From contig CACYWW010000024.1 in NCBI GenBank assembly GCA_902778145.1, positions 19,082-83,081 on the forward strand: a stretch of DNA of 64,000 nt, in the 5' to 3' direction. Both the position numbers and the translations under genes were made by a program. Positions 30,876 to 39,256 of this stretch are shown piece after piece (the stretch's first letter is position 1; the number at the start of each line of letters is the position of its first letter). The notes below the pieces were generated by a model, which was not told the DNA's origin, made no database searches, and saw only the letters and a list, made by a program, of their open reading frames with translations. This stretch comes from an uncultured Ruminococcus sp. (GTDB lineage Bacteria > Bacillota > Clostridia > Oscillospirales > CAG-272).

Positions 30876-31475
30876 TCACCTGCAGCACATGCATCTGAGA
30901 CAGCTGAGACAGGCGTACGCCTGACAGCAGCTTGAGCACAGACCGCATTCATCGCCCGACACGGCGGATCTGTACGTTCCCGTACTGCGGTTTATGTTCA
31001 TGTTCAGCGTATCGTATAACTGTCTGTATTCCTCGTTGTACGGATCCATCGTCACGGCGGTGTTCGCCTCGTTGTACGCGTCGTACACCCAGCCGCGCAG
31101 AACGAACACGCACGCGCGCAGATAATGCCATTCCGCGCCGCGCTCCTCCGTCTGAATGCCGTTCAGCATCGCTTCAGCCTCGTCCGCTCTTCTCTCGTTT
31201 ATGAGTCTGCGGACGGTCGCGTAGATGCCCGTTCCGCCCTGGCGGGGTCCGGAGTAGCTCCCGGATGACGACGAGCCGCTCCCGGTGTCGCCTTTTTGTA
31301 TACGTTCATACGCCGCGTTTATCTCCTTCATTTTTTCCTCGGCGCGCGCTCTCTGATCCGCGTCTGTGAAATTGTCGGGATGATATTTTTTCGCAAGTGA
31401 ACGGTACGCTTTTTTTATTTCGTCGTCGGAGGCTCCGCGGGCAACGCCCAGCACCTCATACGGATCTCTTTCCAT
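30876..31475 (-). CDS. J-domain protein with Cys-rich tail
   Basis: A 199-residue protein. The N-terminal J domain (1-65) contains the HPD motif ([10 protein letters not shown]) that stimulates DnaK ATPase. A Gly/Ser linker (about 66-85), a TPR-like helical part (about 88-155), and a C-terminal tail follow. The tail has nine Cys residues ([22 protein letters not shown]) and could bind metal or be membrane-attached. It is not a classical DnaJ, since the zinc-finger repeats are absent. GAAAGGAA precedes ATG 31475, which is inside the DUF5685 gene (20-bp overlap). I know J-domain and DUF5685 genes as frequent neighbours. Confidence 0.88.
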   Translation of the reverse strand: MERDPYEVLGVARGASDDEIKKAYRSLAKKYHPDNFTDADQRARAEEKMKEINAAYERIQKGDTGSGSSSSGSYSGPRQGGTGIYATVRRLINERRADEAEAMLNGIQTEERGAEWHYLRACVFVLRGWVYDAYNEANTAVTMDPYNEEYRQLYDTLNMNINRSTGTYRSAVSGDECGLCSSCCQAYACLSCLRCMCCR

Positions 31476-32337
31476 TCCCGGTCCGGTTCCTTTCTGATTT
31501 CTTTTCCTGTGTAAGCCGTCTCGCGCAGTCGACCATGCCGAGCCTCATTATATTCTCGGCGATCGAGAATTCCGCGCCGTCGCAGCCCTCGAGCGAAAGC
31601 TCGCCCGCCGCCCTGTCCGCGGCGACGCACATGGCGCCGTACGCGGCGTAAAGCTTTACGTCCGGCTCCCCTTCTCCGAATCTGAGGGGATTGTACGCGC
31701 CGTTTTTTTCATCCTTTTCAAGGTCGTCGCAGGCGTCCGCCGTGTAGATGAATTTTCCGGTGCACATGCCTATATATCCCGCGCTTTCGCGCTTGCCCTC
31801 CGGTGCGCCGCATTCGAAAATATACGACAAAAGCTTTCCCGAGCATTCGGCGGCGCGGTCGAGATCCGGAGACTCCTCCGATTCAATGGCGGAAAGCTCA
31901 CCGAGGCACTTTTCGATATAAGCCGTGTCGAACGGGTATATCTTCTCCGCGTTCTTCTTCATACGCCTCACCGCCGGCAGAAGCAGTCTCGCGCCGAGCC
32001 TTTTCATCCCGCGCTCGTCGTTCACACGGTCGAGCATCGAATAATACGTGAGCTCAGCCGAGGCGGCGGAGCAAAAGCGAAGAAGGGGCGAATCCGCCGC
32101 TATGAGTTTTTTTCTGAAGGGGTTGAGTCCGCACCTGCCCTCCTCCGTCACGAACCTCTCGCCGCGAAGCGAGGCGAGGACGAGCGCAAGGAAGACCGCG
32201 TCATATGACAGCGACAGGCGCGAATAGAAGCGCGTCCCGCGTCCCATGCTTTTGCACAGCCCGCAGTAGACGGCGCCGTACAGCTCGTTTTCCCGGACCT
32301 TCAGCTCCGGGGTGAACGGTCTTATATATCCGAACAT
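31456..32337 (-). CDS. DUF5685 family protein
   Basis: A 293-residue protein of the DUF5685 family: start [33 protein letters not shown], then [26 protein letters not shown], and [30 protein letters not shown]. The Cys residues in YCGLC and the Asp pairs ([10 protein letters not shown]) could bind a metal. Function is unknown; the J-domain partner suggests a chaperone-linked system. Its start overlaps the stop of the exporter gene (TAATG) and its end overlaps the J-domain gene. Confidence 0.85.
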   Translation of the reverse strand: MFGYIRPFTPELKVRENELYGAVYCGLCKSMGRGTRFYSRLSLSYDAVFLALVLASLRGERFVTEEGRCGLNPFRKKLIAADSPLLRFCSAASAELTYYSMLDRVNDERGMKRLGARLLLPAVRRMKKNAEKIYPFDTAYIEKCLGELSAIESEESPDLDRAAECSGKLLSYIFECGAPEGKRESAGYIGMCTGKFIYTADACDDLEKDEKNGAYNPLRFGEGEPDVKLYAAYGAMCVAADRAAGELSLEGCDGAEFSIAENIMRLGMVDCARRLTQEKKSERNRTGNGKRSV

Positions 32338-33215
32338 TACGGTATAAGCTGTATGAGTGTACCGATCAGGACGCTCAGCACGAAGATGTATCCGATGATC
32401 AGCAGGTTATCCTTCAGGTGCTTGTTCGTCTTGAAGAGCGAGATATAGCCGATGCCCGAGCCGACGGAGAGCCCGGCGAACACGGCGCCGAAGCCGAGCG
32501 AGCCGGAAATATACAGCTTCGTCAGCACGACCGAGCCGGCGCAGTTCGGTATCAGCCCGATCAGCCCGGCGAAGAGCGGCTGAAGATATCTGTTCTTCTC
32601 CGCAAACGACGCTATCGCCTCGTCACCGATGAAATGGACGGCAAGCCCCATTACGATATTGACCGCAAGGATGAAAAGCAGCACCTCGGCGGAGCGCTTG
32701 AGCGCCGACAGAAAAACGTTGTCGTCACATTTTTCACCGCAGTGGTGATGATGCGCCTCCTCTATTCTGTCGCATTCGTCGCAATCGTGCTCGTGCTGAT
32801 GATGACCGCCCTCGAATCTGTGCCGTTTGAATATGAGATCGAACAGATATCCGGCGACGACGGCGAACGCTACCTTCGACAGCAAAAGCGGTACGACGGC
32901 GCCCGCGTGTCTGATATCGGCTATAAGCACCGGTACCGCCTCGTCCGAGCACGATATGAACACGGCGACGAGAGTCCCCGCGCCTACGGCGCCCGCCGAA
33001 AACAGATGCGAGACCGCAACGCTCATCCCGCACTGCGGGATGCACCCGAGCACGGCGCCGCCCGGAACTCCGAATTTTCCGTCCGTCAGAAAGTCGGCGA
33101 GCTTGTTCGAGGAGCGGTGCTCGAGATATTCAAGAAGAAGATACGCCGCGAAAAGAAACGGTATCAGCTTCACCGTATCGATCAGCGCGTCAAGCAGAAC
33201 TTCAAGTATTTCCAT
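32337..33215 (-). CDS. putative manganese/heavy-metal exporter (ArsP_2 type)
   Basis: A 292-residue membrane protein with about eight helices arranged as two related halves. The halves share GCIPQCGMSVAVSHLFSAG and GLIPNCAGSVVLTKLYISG, with a conserved Pro-x-Cys/Pro-Asn-Cys pore motif. A cytoplasmic His/Cys-rich loop (about residues 140-170: GGHHQHEHDCDECD, then HHHHCGEKC) links them and probably binds metal. This is the DUF2899/ArsP_2 class, annotated as Mn or heavy-metal exporters. ATG 33215 was chosen as the start of the first helix; an upstream ATG at 33284 adds a non-hydrophobic leader and overlaps a likely promoter. It heads the long recG operon. Confidence 0.82.
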   Translation of the reverse strand: MEILEVLLDALIDTVKLIPFLFAAYLLLEYLEHRSSNKLADFLTDGKFGVPGGAVLGCIPQCGMSVAVSHLFSAGAVGAGTLVAVFISCSDEAVPVLIADIRHAGAVVPLLLSKVAFAVVAGYLFDLIFKRHRFEGGHHQHEHDCDECDRIEEAHHHHCGEKCDDNVFLSALKRSAEVLLFILAVNIVMGLAVHFIGDEAIASFAEKNRYLQPLFAGLIGLIPNCAGSVVLTKLYISGSLGFGAVFAGLSVGSGIGYISLFKTNKHLKDNLLIIGYIFVLSVLIGTLIQLIP

Positions 33216-33649
33216 TTTACACGTCCAAGTCAAAAATATATCAGTATAATTATATATGAATATCCTCTCCAATGCTCTACACAAATTGAAAACAATTTGA
33301 AAATTAGTACAAAAATGACGCCGCGCACAAAACCGACCCGCTGCCTTCGGTTATCAGTCATGAGAGCTCCGCACGCTGTCATCTGAGCGCGGCGAAGGAT
33401 CTCATTCGGCATCATTGCACGCCGCCACATGCCGCCGCGCTTCGCCGTAGGGCGGGGGCTTACGGGAACCCCCAACGCTCACAAGTTCGCTTCGGCGAGT
33501 TATGAGCGCTCCGCGCGTTTTCAGCCGAGCCCCCTCAACTCTTTCTGAGTTGTGGGAGGGGTTAAGGGGGTTTGGGGGTTATGAGGGATGGGCACCCCCA
33601 AGAGCTTAAAAGCCGCAGAGCACGTCCGTTCGGGCCGCCGGGCTGCATC
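33216..33649. other. gene-free stretch with dispersed repeats
   Basis: A 430-bp gap with no credible gene. It holds a probable minus-strand promoter close to 33240-33275 (TTGGAG, 18 bases, TATACT), repeat A at 33378-33402, the REP-like 16-mer of the RAYT gene at 33446-33461, and GTTATGAG hairpin units near 33500. A C/G-rich palindromic tract lies at 33525-33595 (AGCCCCCTCAACTC, GAGTTGTGGGAGGGG). Confidence 0.6.
33446..33461 (+). repeat. intergenic copy of the RAYT-internal REP-like element
   Basis: CGTAGGGCGGGGGCTT is identical to the first 16 bases of 15831-15857. Here it is followed by ACGGGAACCCCC, a different closing arm. Confidence 0.7.
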
Positions 33650-33682
33650 AAAAAAAAGCGCCGCACTTGACCGTGCGACGCT
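33650..33682 (-). terminator. terminator of the flavodiiron operon
   Basis: On the minus strand AGCGTCGCAC (33682-33673), loop GGTCAA, GTGCGGCGCT (33666-33657) with one G-T pair, then eight T. It lies eight bases after the stop. Confidence 0.9.
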
Positions 33683-33689
33683 GACGTTA

Positions 33690-35480
33690 TTATTTCAACG
33701 GCTCGAAATCTGAGGCTCCGTGCTTGCAGAGCGGGCAGACGTAATCCTCGGGCAGCTCGTCTCCCTCGTACACGTATCCGCATACCTTGCATACAAAGCC
33801 TTTTTTGCCCTCCGTCTCGGGCTTCGGCTTGACCTTATCCTGATAATAGGTATACGTCATCGTTTCTCTGTCCGAGATGACTCTCGCCTCGGTCACCGTG
33901 CAGATGAACATCCCGTGCGTATCGAGATCGACATACTGCTCGACCTTAAGCGACATGAAGGCGTTTATATACTGTGACAGGAACACGAGCCCGTTATCCG
34001 AGCGGTGTACCTGCTGACCCTCGAACTTATCGACGTTCCTGCCGGAGCGGAAGCCGTAGCACTCGAATACGGAGAACGGCGCGTCGACCGACAGGCAGTT
34101 GACGTTCATTATACCGGTCTGCTTTATGATGTGATGTGAGTAATTCTGCTTGTTTATCGTCACGGCTATGCGGTTCGGGGTGTTCGTGACCTGCGTGACG
34201 GTGTTGACTATGAGTCCGTTATCCTTTTTGCCGTCATTGCTCGTCACGACGTAAAGACCGTATCCGATTTTGAACAGCGCGGTGAGATCCTGCTTCGTCT
34301 CGGGCTTGTCGCTCATAGCCACGTATTCGCGGCAGAGCTCGTCAGACAGCGCCTCTATCTGCTGCTTGTTCTCTTCGTTCATTGCGGACTTTATCTTCAC
34401 GACAGGCTCCGCGAATTCAAGATTCTGACAACCCTCGAGCATTTTCATCATCGTCTTTGCGGCGAGAGGCGCCCAGGAGCCGTTCTCGATGAGTCCGACC
34501 GTGCGGTTCTTGTATCCGCGCTCGGTGAGGTGCTGTATGAATTCGCGCATGAACGGGAAAATATCGGCGTTGTACGTCGTCGTTGCAAGGACTATCTTTC
34601 CGTATCTGAACGCGTCCTCGACCGCCTCAGCCATATCCTCTCTCGCGAGGTCGGCGACGGAGACCTTCGGGCAGCCCTTTTCCCTGAGCCTGTCCGCCAG
34701 AAGCTGAACGGCTTTTTTCGTGTTGCCGTAAACGGATGTATACGCTATGAACACGCCATCCGTCTCCGGCTGATACGTCGACCAGAGCCCGTACAGTCTG
34801 AGCACTTCAGGGATCGTGTCCGTAAGGACCGGCCCGTGGAGCGGACAGATGCGTTCGATATCGAGCGCGGCGGCTTTTTTCAGCACCGCCTGGACCTGAG
34901 CGCCGTATTTGCCGACGATCCCGAAGTAATATCTCCTCGCCTCGCACGCCCAATCCTCATCGACGTCGAGCGCGCCGAACTTGCCGAAGGCGTCAGCCGA
35001 GAAAAGCGTCTTCTCGTGCTCGTCATACGTCATCGTGACCTCAGGCCAGTGTACCATCGGCGCCGCGATGAATCTGAGCGTGTGATCGCCCAGAACGAGC
35101 GAATCGCCTTCGTTCACGGCGAGGCTTCTGTCCCGGAAATCTTCTCCGAAAAAGTTCTTCATCATCGGGAAGGACTTGGGGCTCGAGACGACGACGGCGT
35201 GAGGGAACGTCTTCATGAACTGAAGTATGTTCGCGGAATGGTCCGGCTCCATATGCTGGACTATCAGGAAATCCGGCTGTCTGCCGCCTAAGGCGTTCTG
35301 AACGTTGTCGAGCCATTCGTGGCCGAATTTCGCATCTACCGTGTCAAAAACGGCCGTCTTTTTGTCAAGTATGACGTATGAATTGTACGCCATACCGTTC
35401 GGCACGTCGTACTGACCCTCGAAAAGGTCGAGCTTGTGATCGTTCACTCCCACGTAAACGATGCTGTCGGATAATTTCAT
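33690..35480 (-). CDS. flavodiiron protein with flavin reductase and rubredoxin domains
   Basis: A 596-residue fused enzyme for reduction of O2 or NO. Residues 1-245 form the diiron metallo-beta-lactamase domain, with ligands in HMEPDHS (His 76, Glu 78, Asp 80, His 81) and later PMVHWPEVTMTY, FSADAFG and CPLHGPV. Residues about 250-395 are a flavodoxin (FIAYTSVYGNTKKAV). Residues about 405-545 are a flavin-reductase-like domain (NGLIVNTVTQVTNTPNRIAV). The last 38 residues are a rubredoxin with CKVCGYVY and CPLCKHG. It carries its own electron chain. It is downstream of thioredoxin with ATGA overlap, which suggests an oxygen-stress operon. Confidence 0.95.
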   Translation of the reverse strand: MKLSDSIVYVGVNDHKLDLFEGQYDVPNGMAYNSYVILDKKTAVFDTVDAKFGHEWLDNVQNALGGRQPDFLIVQHMEPDHSANILQFMKTFPHAVVVSSPKSFPMMKNFFGEDFRDRSLAVNEGDSLVLGDHTLRFIAAPMVHWPEVTMTYDEHEKTLFSADAFGKFGALDVDEDWACEARRYYFGIVGKYGAQVQAVLKKAAALDIERICPLHGPVLTDTIPEVLRLYGLWSTYQPETDGVFIAYTSVYGNTKKAVQLLADRLREKGCPKVSVADLAREDMAEAVEDAFRYGKIVLATTTYNADIFPFMREFIQHLTERGYKNRTVGLIENGSWAPLAAKTMMKMLEGCQNLEFAEPVVKIKSAMNEENKQQIEALSDELCREYVAMSDKPETKQDLTALFKIGYGLYVVTSNDGKKDNGLIVNTVTQVTNTPNRIAVTINKQNYSHHIIKQTGIMNVNCLSVDAPFSVFECYGFRSGRNVDKFEGQQVHRSDNGLVFLSQYINAFMSLKVEQYVDLDTHGMFICTVTEARVISDRETMTYTYYQDKVKPKPETEGKKGFVCKVCGYVYEGDELPEDYVCPLCKHGASDFEPLK

Positions 35481-35797
35481 TTTTCTATCTCCAGTATTTC
35501 AAGTATTTCATCTTTTCTTCTGAGACCGTTCACGGTGGCGACGGGCATGCCGCCGCGGAAGACGATCAGCGTCGGGATATACATTATCCCGAAGCGGCGG
35601 GCAAGCTCCTGCTGCTCGTCAACGTTGACCTTGCAGACCTTTACCCTGCCCTCGTATTCGTCGGCTATTTCCTTGAGCGTCGGCGCGAGCGCTTTGCACG
35701 GACCGCACCAGGGAGCCCAGAAATCGACAAGGACGGTGACGGTATTATCCTTCGTCTCAACGTCAAAATTCTCACGCGTAAGAGTTATCTCTGCCAT
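35477..35797 (-). CDS. trxA: thioredoxin
   Basis: A 106-residue thioredoxin with the active site WCGPC (Cys 31 and 34), preceding DFWAP, and the cis-Pro block YIPTLIVFRGG. It is a cytoplasmic disulfide reductase. ATG 35797 has AAAGGAGG in front. The stop overlaps the flavodiiron start (ATGA 35477-35480). No thioredoxin reductase lies nearby. Co-expression with the flavodiiron protein suggests joint protection against oxygen. Confidence 0.95.
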   Translation of the reverse strand: MAEITLTRENFDVETKDNTVTVLVDFWAPWCGPCKALAPTLKEIADEYEGRVKVCKVNVDEQQELARRFGIMYIPTLIVFRGGMPVATVNGLRRKDEILEILEIEK

Positions 35798-36034
35798 TTC
35801 GGATCCTCCTTTTGTTTTATCATCTCCATTATAGTTTGCAAGTCGGAACAAATCAATAACCAATTGAGGCGGATTTGAAAATTCGCACGGAGCCGCGTCG
35901 CGCCGTGCGCGGTCTCTGTCGAAATTTACATATTGTTCTCAAATTCAAATCGCTAATGTCTCTTTTATCGTGTATAATGTTACAAAGTTTTTTTGAAAAC
36001 CCTCTCTTTACCGAAGGAAGGAAAACAAGAGTCA

Positions 36035-36769
36035 ATGAACGAAAAAGAAAACAGTCAGGAGTATTCGGTATCGGTCATACAGATATTAAGGATCCTTTTG
36101 AGATATCTCTTGCCGATATTGATCATAACGGCGGTGGTCGGAGCCGCGGCTTTCGTCATAAACGCGAAATTCATCAAGCCGAAATACAGAGCCGAGGCGA
36201 TGATCTACGTCTCCGCGAAGGATTACGCGCAGGGCGAGGTCTCGACAGGCAACCTGAGCGTCGCGAAGCAGCTCGTCAACACCTACTCGATCATCCTGAA
36301 AACAGACAGCGTCCTCTCCGAGGTCGTTGAAAGTCTCGGCGGATCGGTCACCGCTTCACGCATAAAAGCCAATCTGAGCGCGTCCTCCGTCGACAATACC
36401 GAGATATTCAGGATATACTACGTAGACACCGACAGGGAGCTCGCCGCCAGGGTCATAGACGCGGTGGCGGAAATAGCGCCGCAGAAGATAATAGACGTCG
36501 TCAAGACCGGTGAGGCGTCGGTGATACAGAAGCAGGGCGACAAACCCGCCGTCCGCATATCGCCGAACGTCACGCGCAACACCGCGGTCGCCGCGGCGGC
36601 GGCTTTCATCATCAGCGCCGTTGCGTTCGTGCTCATTTCTATGCTCGACACAAGGGTACGTACCGCGGAAGATCTCACGGATATGTTCGGTTATCCCGTG
36701 CTCGGCACGATACCGACGATCACGGCTGATCTTGAAAACGTTGAGAAAACGGAGGAAGACGATGAATAG
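36035..36769 (+). CDS. Wzz/YveK-like polysaccharide co-polymerase, membrane subunit
   Basis: A 244-residue protein. Two transmembrane helices (about 22-44 and 178-200) flank an extracytoplasmic domain, the Wzz/CpsC arrangement. The conserved part near the first helix (KPKYRAEAMIYVSAK) and the cytoplasmic tail after the second (DTRVRTAEDLTDMFGYPVLGTIPTI) match adaptors that activate BY-kinases. ATG 36035 was chosen because a TATAAT lies at 35973-35978 and the earlier TTG (35993) is weak. It overlaps the kinase gene by 8 bases. It regulates chain length or export of a surface polysaccharide. Confidence 0.88.
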   Translation: MNEKENSQEYSVSVIQILRILLRYLLPILIITAVVGAAAFVINAKFIKPKYRAEAMIYVSAKDYAQGEVSTGNLSVAKQLVNTYSIILKTDSVLSEVVESLGGSVTASRIKANLSASSVDNTEIFRIYYVDTDRELAARVIDAVAEIAPQKIIDVVKTGEASVIQKQGDKPAVRISPNVTRNTAVAAAAAFIISAVAFVLISMLDTRVRTAEDLTDMFGYPVLGTIPTITADLENVEKTEEDDE

Positions 36770-37622
36770 GTCCGTCAAAAAGAACAAGGCCGCCAACCTC
36801 AAGGAATTCAAGATACTCAGCAGACGTACCTCGTTCTCCGTGAGAGAGGCTTACAGCACGGTCAGGACAAATCTGCTTTTCACCGAGCATTCCGAAAAAT
36901 GCGGCGTTTTCGCCGTATGCGGAGCGAGTGAGAACGCCGGCAAATCGCTGACCTGCATCAATATAGCGATATCGTTTGCCAACATCGGCAAAAACGTTCT
37001 GATAATAGACTCGGATATGCGGCATCCCTCTATCAACAAGGCGCTCCGTATAAAGAAAAACACCGGTCTGTCAGACGTTCTCGCGAGACTTACGAAGGAT
37101 ATACCGATAATCTCCACGGAGATAAAGAACCTCTGCATACTCCCCGCGGGAAGCATACCGCCAAACCCTGCCGAGCTTCTGTATTCACCGAGATTCGAAA
37201 AGGTGCTTGAGGCGTGCTCGGAAAGATTCGACTACATCTTCATAGACACGCCGCCGCTCAACCTCGTATCTGACGCCGCCCTGCTCGCGGAGAAGGTGGA
37301 CGGATATATATTCGTCGTCAGGGCCGGCTCGGACAACAAACGCGGCATAGGCGACGCGGTGGAGACGCTGACGAAGGTGAACGGCAAGATAGTCGGCTTC
37401 ATCCTGAACGACGTGAACGAGAAGACAGCCGGTTACAAGGGATACGGGAACTACGGAAAATACGGCTACGGAAAATACGGAAAATACGGCAAGTACGGCT
37501 ACGGAAGCAAATACTCCAGCAAGTACGATACGGCGGCGTTCTCCGAAAGAAAGCCGAAGCCCGCCGAGCCCTCGACCTCAAACGACACGGAAACGGACAA
37601 TAAAGAAGAAAACAATGAATAA
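36762..37622 (+). CDS. bacterial tyrosine kinase (CpsD/CapB type)
   Basis: A 286-residue BY-kinase. Walker A is GASENAGKS (54-62), Walker A' is VLIIDSDMRHP (79-89), and Walker B is DYIFIDTPP. The N-terminal AYSTVRTNLLF helix is typical. The C-terminal tail (about 225-255) is a Tyr/Gly/Lys repeat (YGKYGYGKYGKYGKYGYG) that is probably the autophosphorylation cluster. Cycles of phosphorylation control polysaccharide synthesis with the Wzz-like partner just upstream. GGAGGAAG precedes ATG 36762. The tail is encoded by repeated AAATACGG units and is likely to vary between strains. Confidence 0.93.
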   Translation: MNRSVKKNKAANLKEFKILSRRTSFSVREAYSTVRTNLLFTEHSEKCGVFAVCGASENAGKSLTCINIAISFANIGKNVLIIDSDMRHPSINKALRIKKNTGLSDVLARLTKDIPIISTEIKNLCILPAGSIPPNPAELLYSPRFEKVLEACSERFDYIFIDTPPLNLVSDAALLAEKVDGYIFVVRAGSDNKRGIGDAVETLTKVNGKIVGFILNDVNEKTAGYKGYGNYGKYGYGKYGKYGKYGYGSKYSSKYDTAAFSERKPKPAEPSTSNDTETDNKEENNE

Positions 37623-38904
37623 TACCGGGGAGAACATATACTGCTCTGCGGAATACAAACGGTCACAAAAAGCGTACACGATAGAATGTGCTTTTGAGTA
37701 TTTCATTGCGCTTGTTGTGACCGATGCTTTTCTCGCAAAGCTTCTGAGATCCATGGGCGCCGACGACGCGCTCTGCGGGATCATATCATCATTTATTTCG
37801 CTTGCGATGCTTTTCCAGCTCTGCTCGCTTTTCGTCGTCGGCAGGATCACGAACACGAAGAAAACGGCTGTCGCCGTCCACACCGCGGCTCAGCTTCTCT
37901 TCACCGCGCTTTACCTCATACCGTTTTTGCCGTTTCCCGACGCGTATAAGCGTCCCGTGTTCGTCATATGCATGCTCGCGGCGTATTTCGGCAACTATCT
38001 CGTAACGAGCGTCATATTCAAATGGGGCATGTCGTTCGTGGATCCCGCGCGCCGCGCGAGGTACGCGTCCGTAAAGGAGATGGTCTCCCTCGCGTCCGGC
38101 GTCATCGTCTCGCTTCTGATCGGCATTGCGACGGACGCGTTCGATTCGCACGGCAATACGAAAGGGGGATTCGCCTTCACGGCGGCGTGCATGGCGGTCT
38201 TCTCGATCTGCGATTTCGTCTGCCTGATGCTCATCAAAAACGAGCCGGTTAAGGAAAAGACGGCGCGGCAGCCGCTTATCCCCGCGCTCAGATACATATT
38301 CACGGACAAACGCTTCCTGCGCGTGCTCCTGATCCACTGCCTTTTCAACATCGCCACCTACGCGACGATAGGCTTCATGGGGACTTACAAGCAGGACGAG
38401 CTCGCGTATACGATAGGTCAGATACAGATAATCAACACCGTCGGCGTCGCGGGGAGGTTTTTCGCCTCGCGTCCGTTCGGCAGATTTTCGGATAAACACA
38501 GCTATTACAAGGGCATCATGCTCGCGCTCGTGATACTGTCCGTCGCCTTCCTCGTGAACATGTTCGCGGCGCCCGGTCTGAGATGGCTCGTCATAGCGTT
38601 CACGCTGCTGCAGAGCGTCAGCTGCGCCGGCACGAGCCAGAATCTGCTCAACATAACGTACGCGTACGTTCCGGAAAAGTATTTCGTCCACGCCACAGTC
38701 ATCAAAAGCAGCGTGTCCGGCGTCATCGGCTTCTGCGCCACGCTTCTGTCCGGCAGGATCCTCTCCGCCGTACAGTCAAACGGCAACACGTTCCTCGGCA
38801 TGCACGTTTACAGTCAGCAGCTGCTCTCGGCTATATCGCTCGCAGTAACGCTGATAACGCTCGTCTATATGGCGATTTCATCCCGGAAAATGAAAACTCA
38901 ATAA
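37615..38904 (+). CDS. MFS transporter
   Basis: A 429-residue protein with twelve predicted helices, a charged loop between helices 2 and 3 (GRITNTKKTA), and a central cytoplasmic loop (NEPVKEKTARQPLI). This is the general major facilitator plan. The substrate is unknown. ATG 37615 overlaps the kinase gene by 8 bases, so it is translated with the Wzz/kinase pair. A transporter rather than glycosyltransferases following this pair is unusual and could indicate an exporter or a regulatory target. Confidence 0.85.
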   Translation: MNNTGENIYCSAEYKRSQKAYTIECAFEYFIALVVTDAFLAKLLRSMGADDALCGIISSFISLAMLFQLCSLFVVGRITNTKKTAVAVHTAAQLLFTALYLIPFLPFPDAYKRPVFVICMLAAYFGNYLVTSVIFKWGMSFVDPARRARYASVKEMVSLASGVIVSLLIGIATDAFDSHGNTKGGFAFTAACMAVFSICDFVCLMLIKNEPVKEKTARQPLIPALRYIFTDKRFLRVLLIHCLFNIATYATIGFMGTYKQDELAYTIGQIQIINTVGVAGRFFASRPFGRFSDKHSYYKGIMLALVILSVAFLVNMFAAPGLRWLVIAFTLLQSVSCAGTSQNLLNITYAYVPEKYFVHATVIKSSVSGVIGFCATLLSGRILSAVQSNGNTFLGMHVYSQQLLSAISLAVTLITLVYMAISSRKMKTQ

Positions 38905-38919
38905 AAAACCGCGGCACAT

Positions 38920-39110
38920 GCCGACTGTTCTGAAGGACAGTCGGCAGTTATGAGTTCCGCTTACGCAAAACGTTATGAGCGCTGACGCGCGTTATGATCG
39001 CTTCGCAAGTTATGAGTGCCTGCGGCACGTTTGCGGAACTCATATCATAACGTTCTAGCGAAGCCTCAACTCATAACTTGCACGCATCGTGTGCAATCAT
39101 AACTGTAAAC
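38920..39110. repeat. GTTATGA hairpin repeat cluster
   Basis: It opens with GCCGACTGT (38920-38928) pairing with ACAGTCGGC (38937-38945). Four direct GTTATGA units follow at about 38947-39020, each followed by a short self-complementary stretch (for example CGCTGACGCG, TGCCTGCGGCA). Three inverted TCATAAC/CATAAC units follow to 39110. The whole is roughly palindromic. One more GTTATGAGCGCT unit is at about 33505. Confidence 0.7.
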
Positions 39111-39161
39111 TGTTTCTTTGACGTTTGGCACACAAACATCCTGCTTGCGCCGAGCTGCGAC

Positions 39162-39213
39162 AAAAACCGACTGAAACAAGGATAAGCTTTCCTTACTTCA
39201 GTCGGTTTTTTAT
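39162..39213. terminator. bidirectional intrinsic terminator
   Basis: A 14-bp perfect stem, AAAAACCGACTGAA (39162-39175) with TTCAGTCGGTTTTT (39197-39210). An inner hairpin AAGGA...TCCTT fills the loop. It is U-rich on both strands and serves the MFS gene and trmL. Confidence 0.92.
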
Positions 39214-39256
39214 TGACTGTCCTTCAGAGCACCACGCTCAACATCCGCGTTTTTTG

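Larger units (their letters stand above)
38905..39256. other. gene-free stretch with GTTATGA repeat cluster and terminator
   Basis: A 352-bp gap between convergent genes. It holds a 9-bp hairpin (38920-38945), the GTTATGA cluster (38946-39110), and the bidirectional terminator at 39162-39213. I see no gene in it. Confidence 0.65.

Noticed and set aside
38920-39110. CRISPR array
   Set aside because: The repeats are 7-8 bp, spacing is irregular, several copies are inverted, and no cas genes are near.
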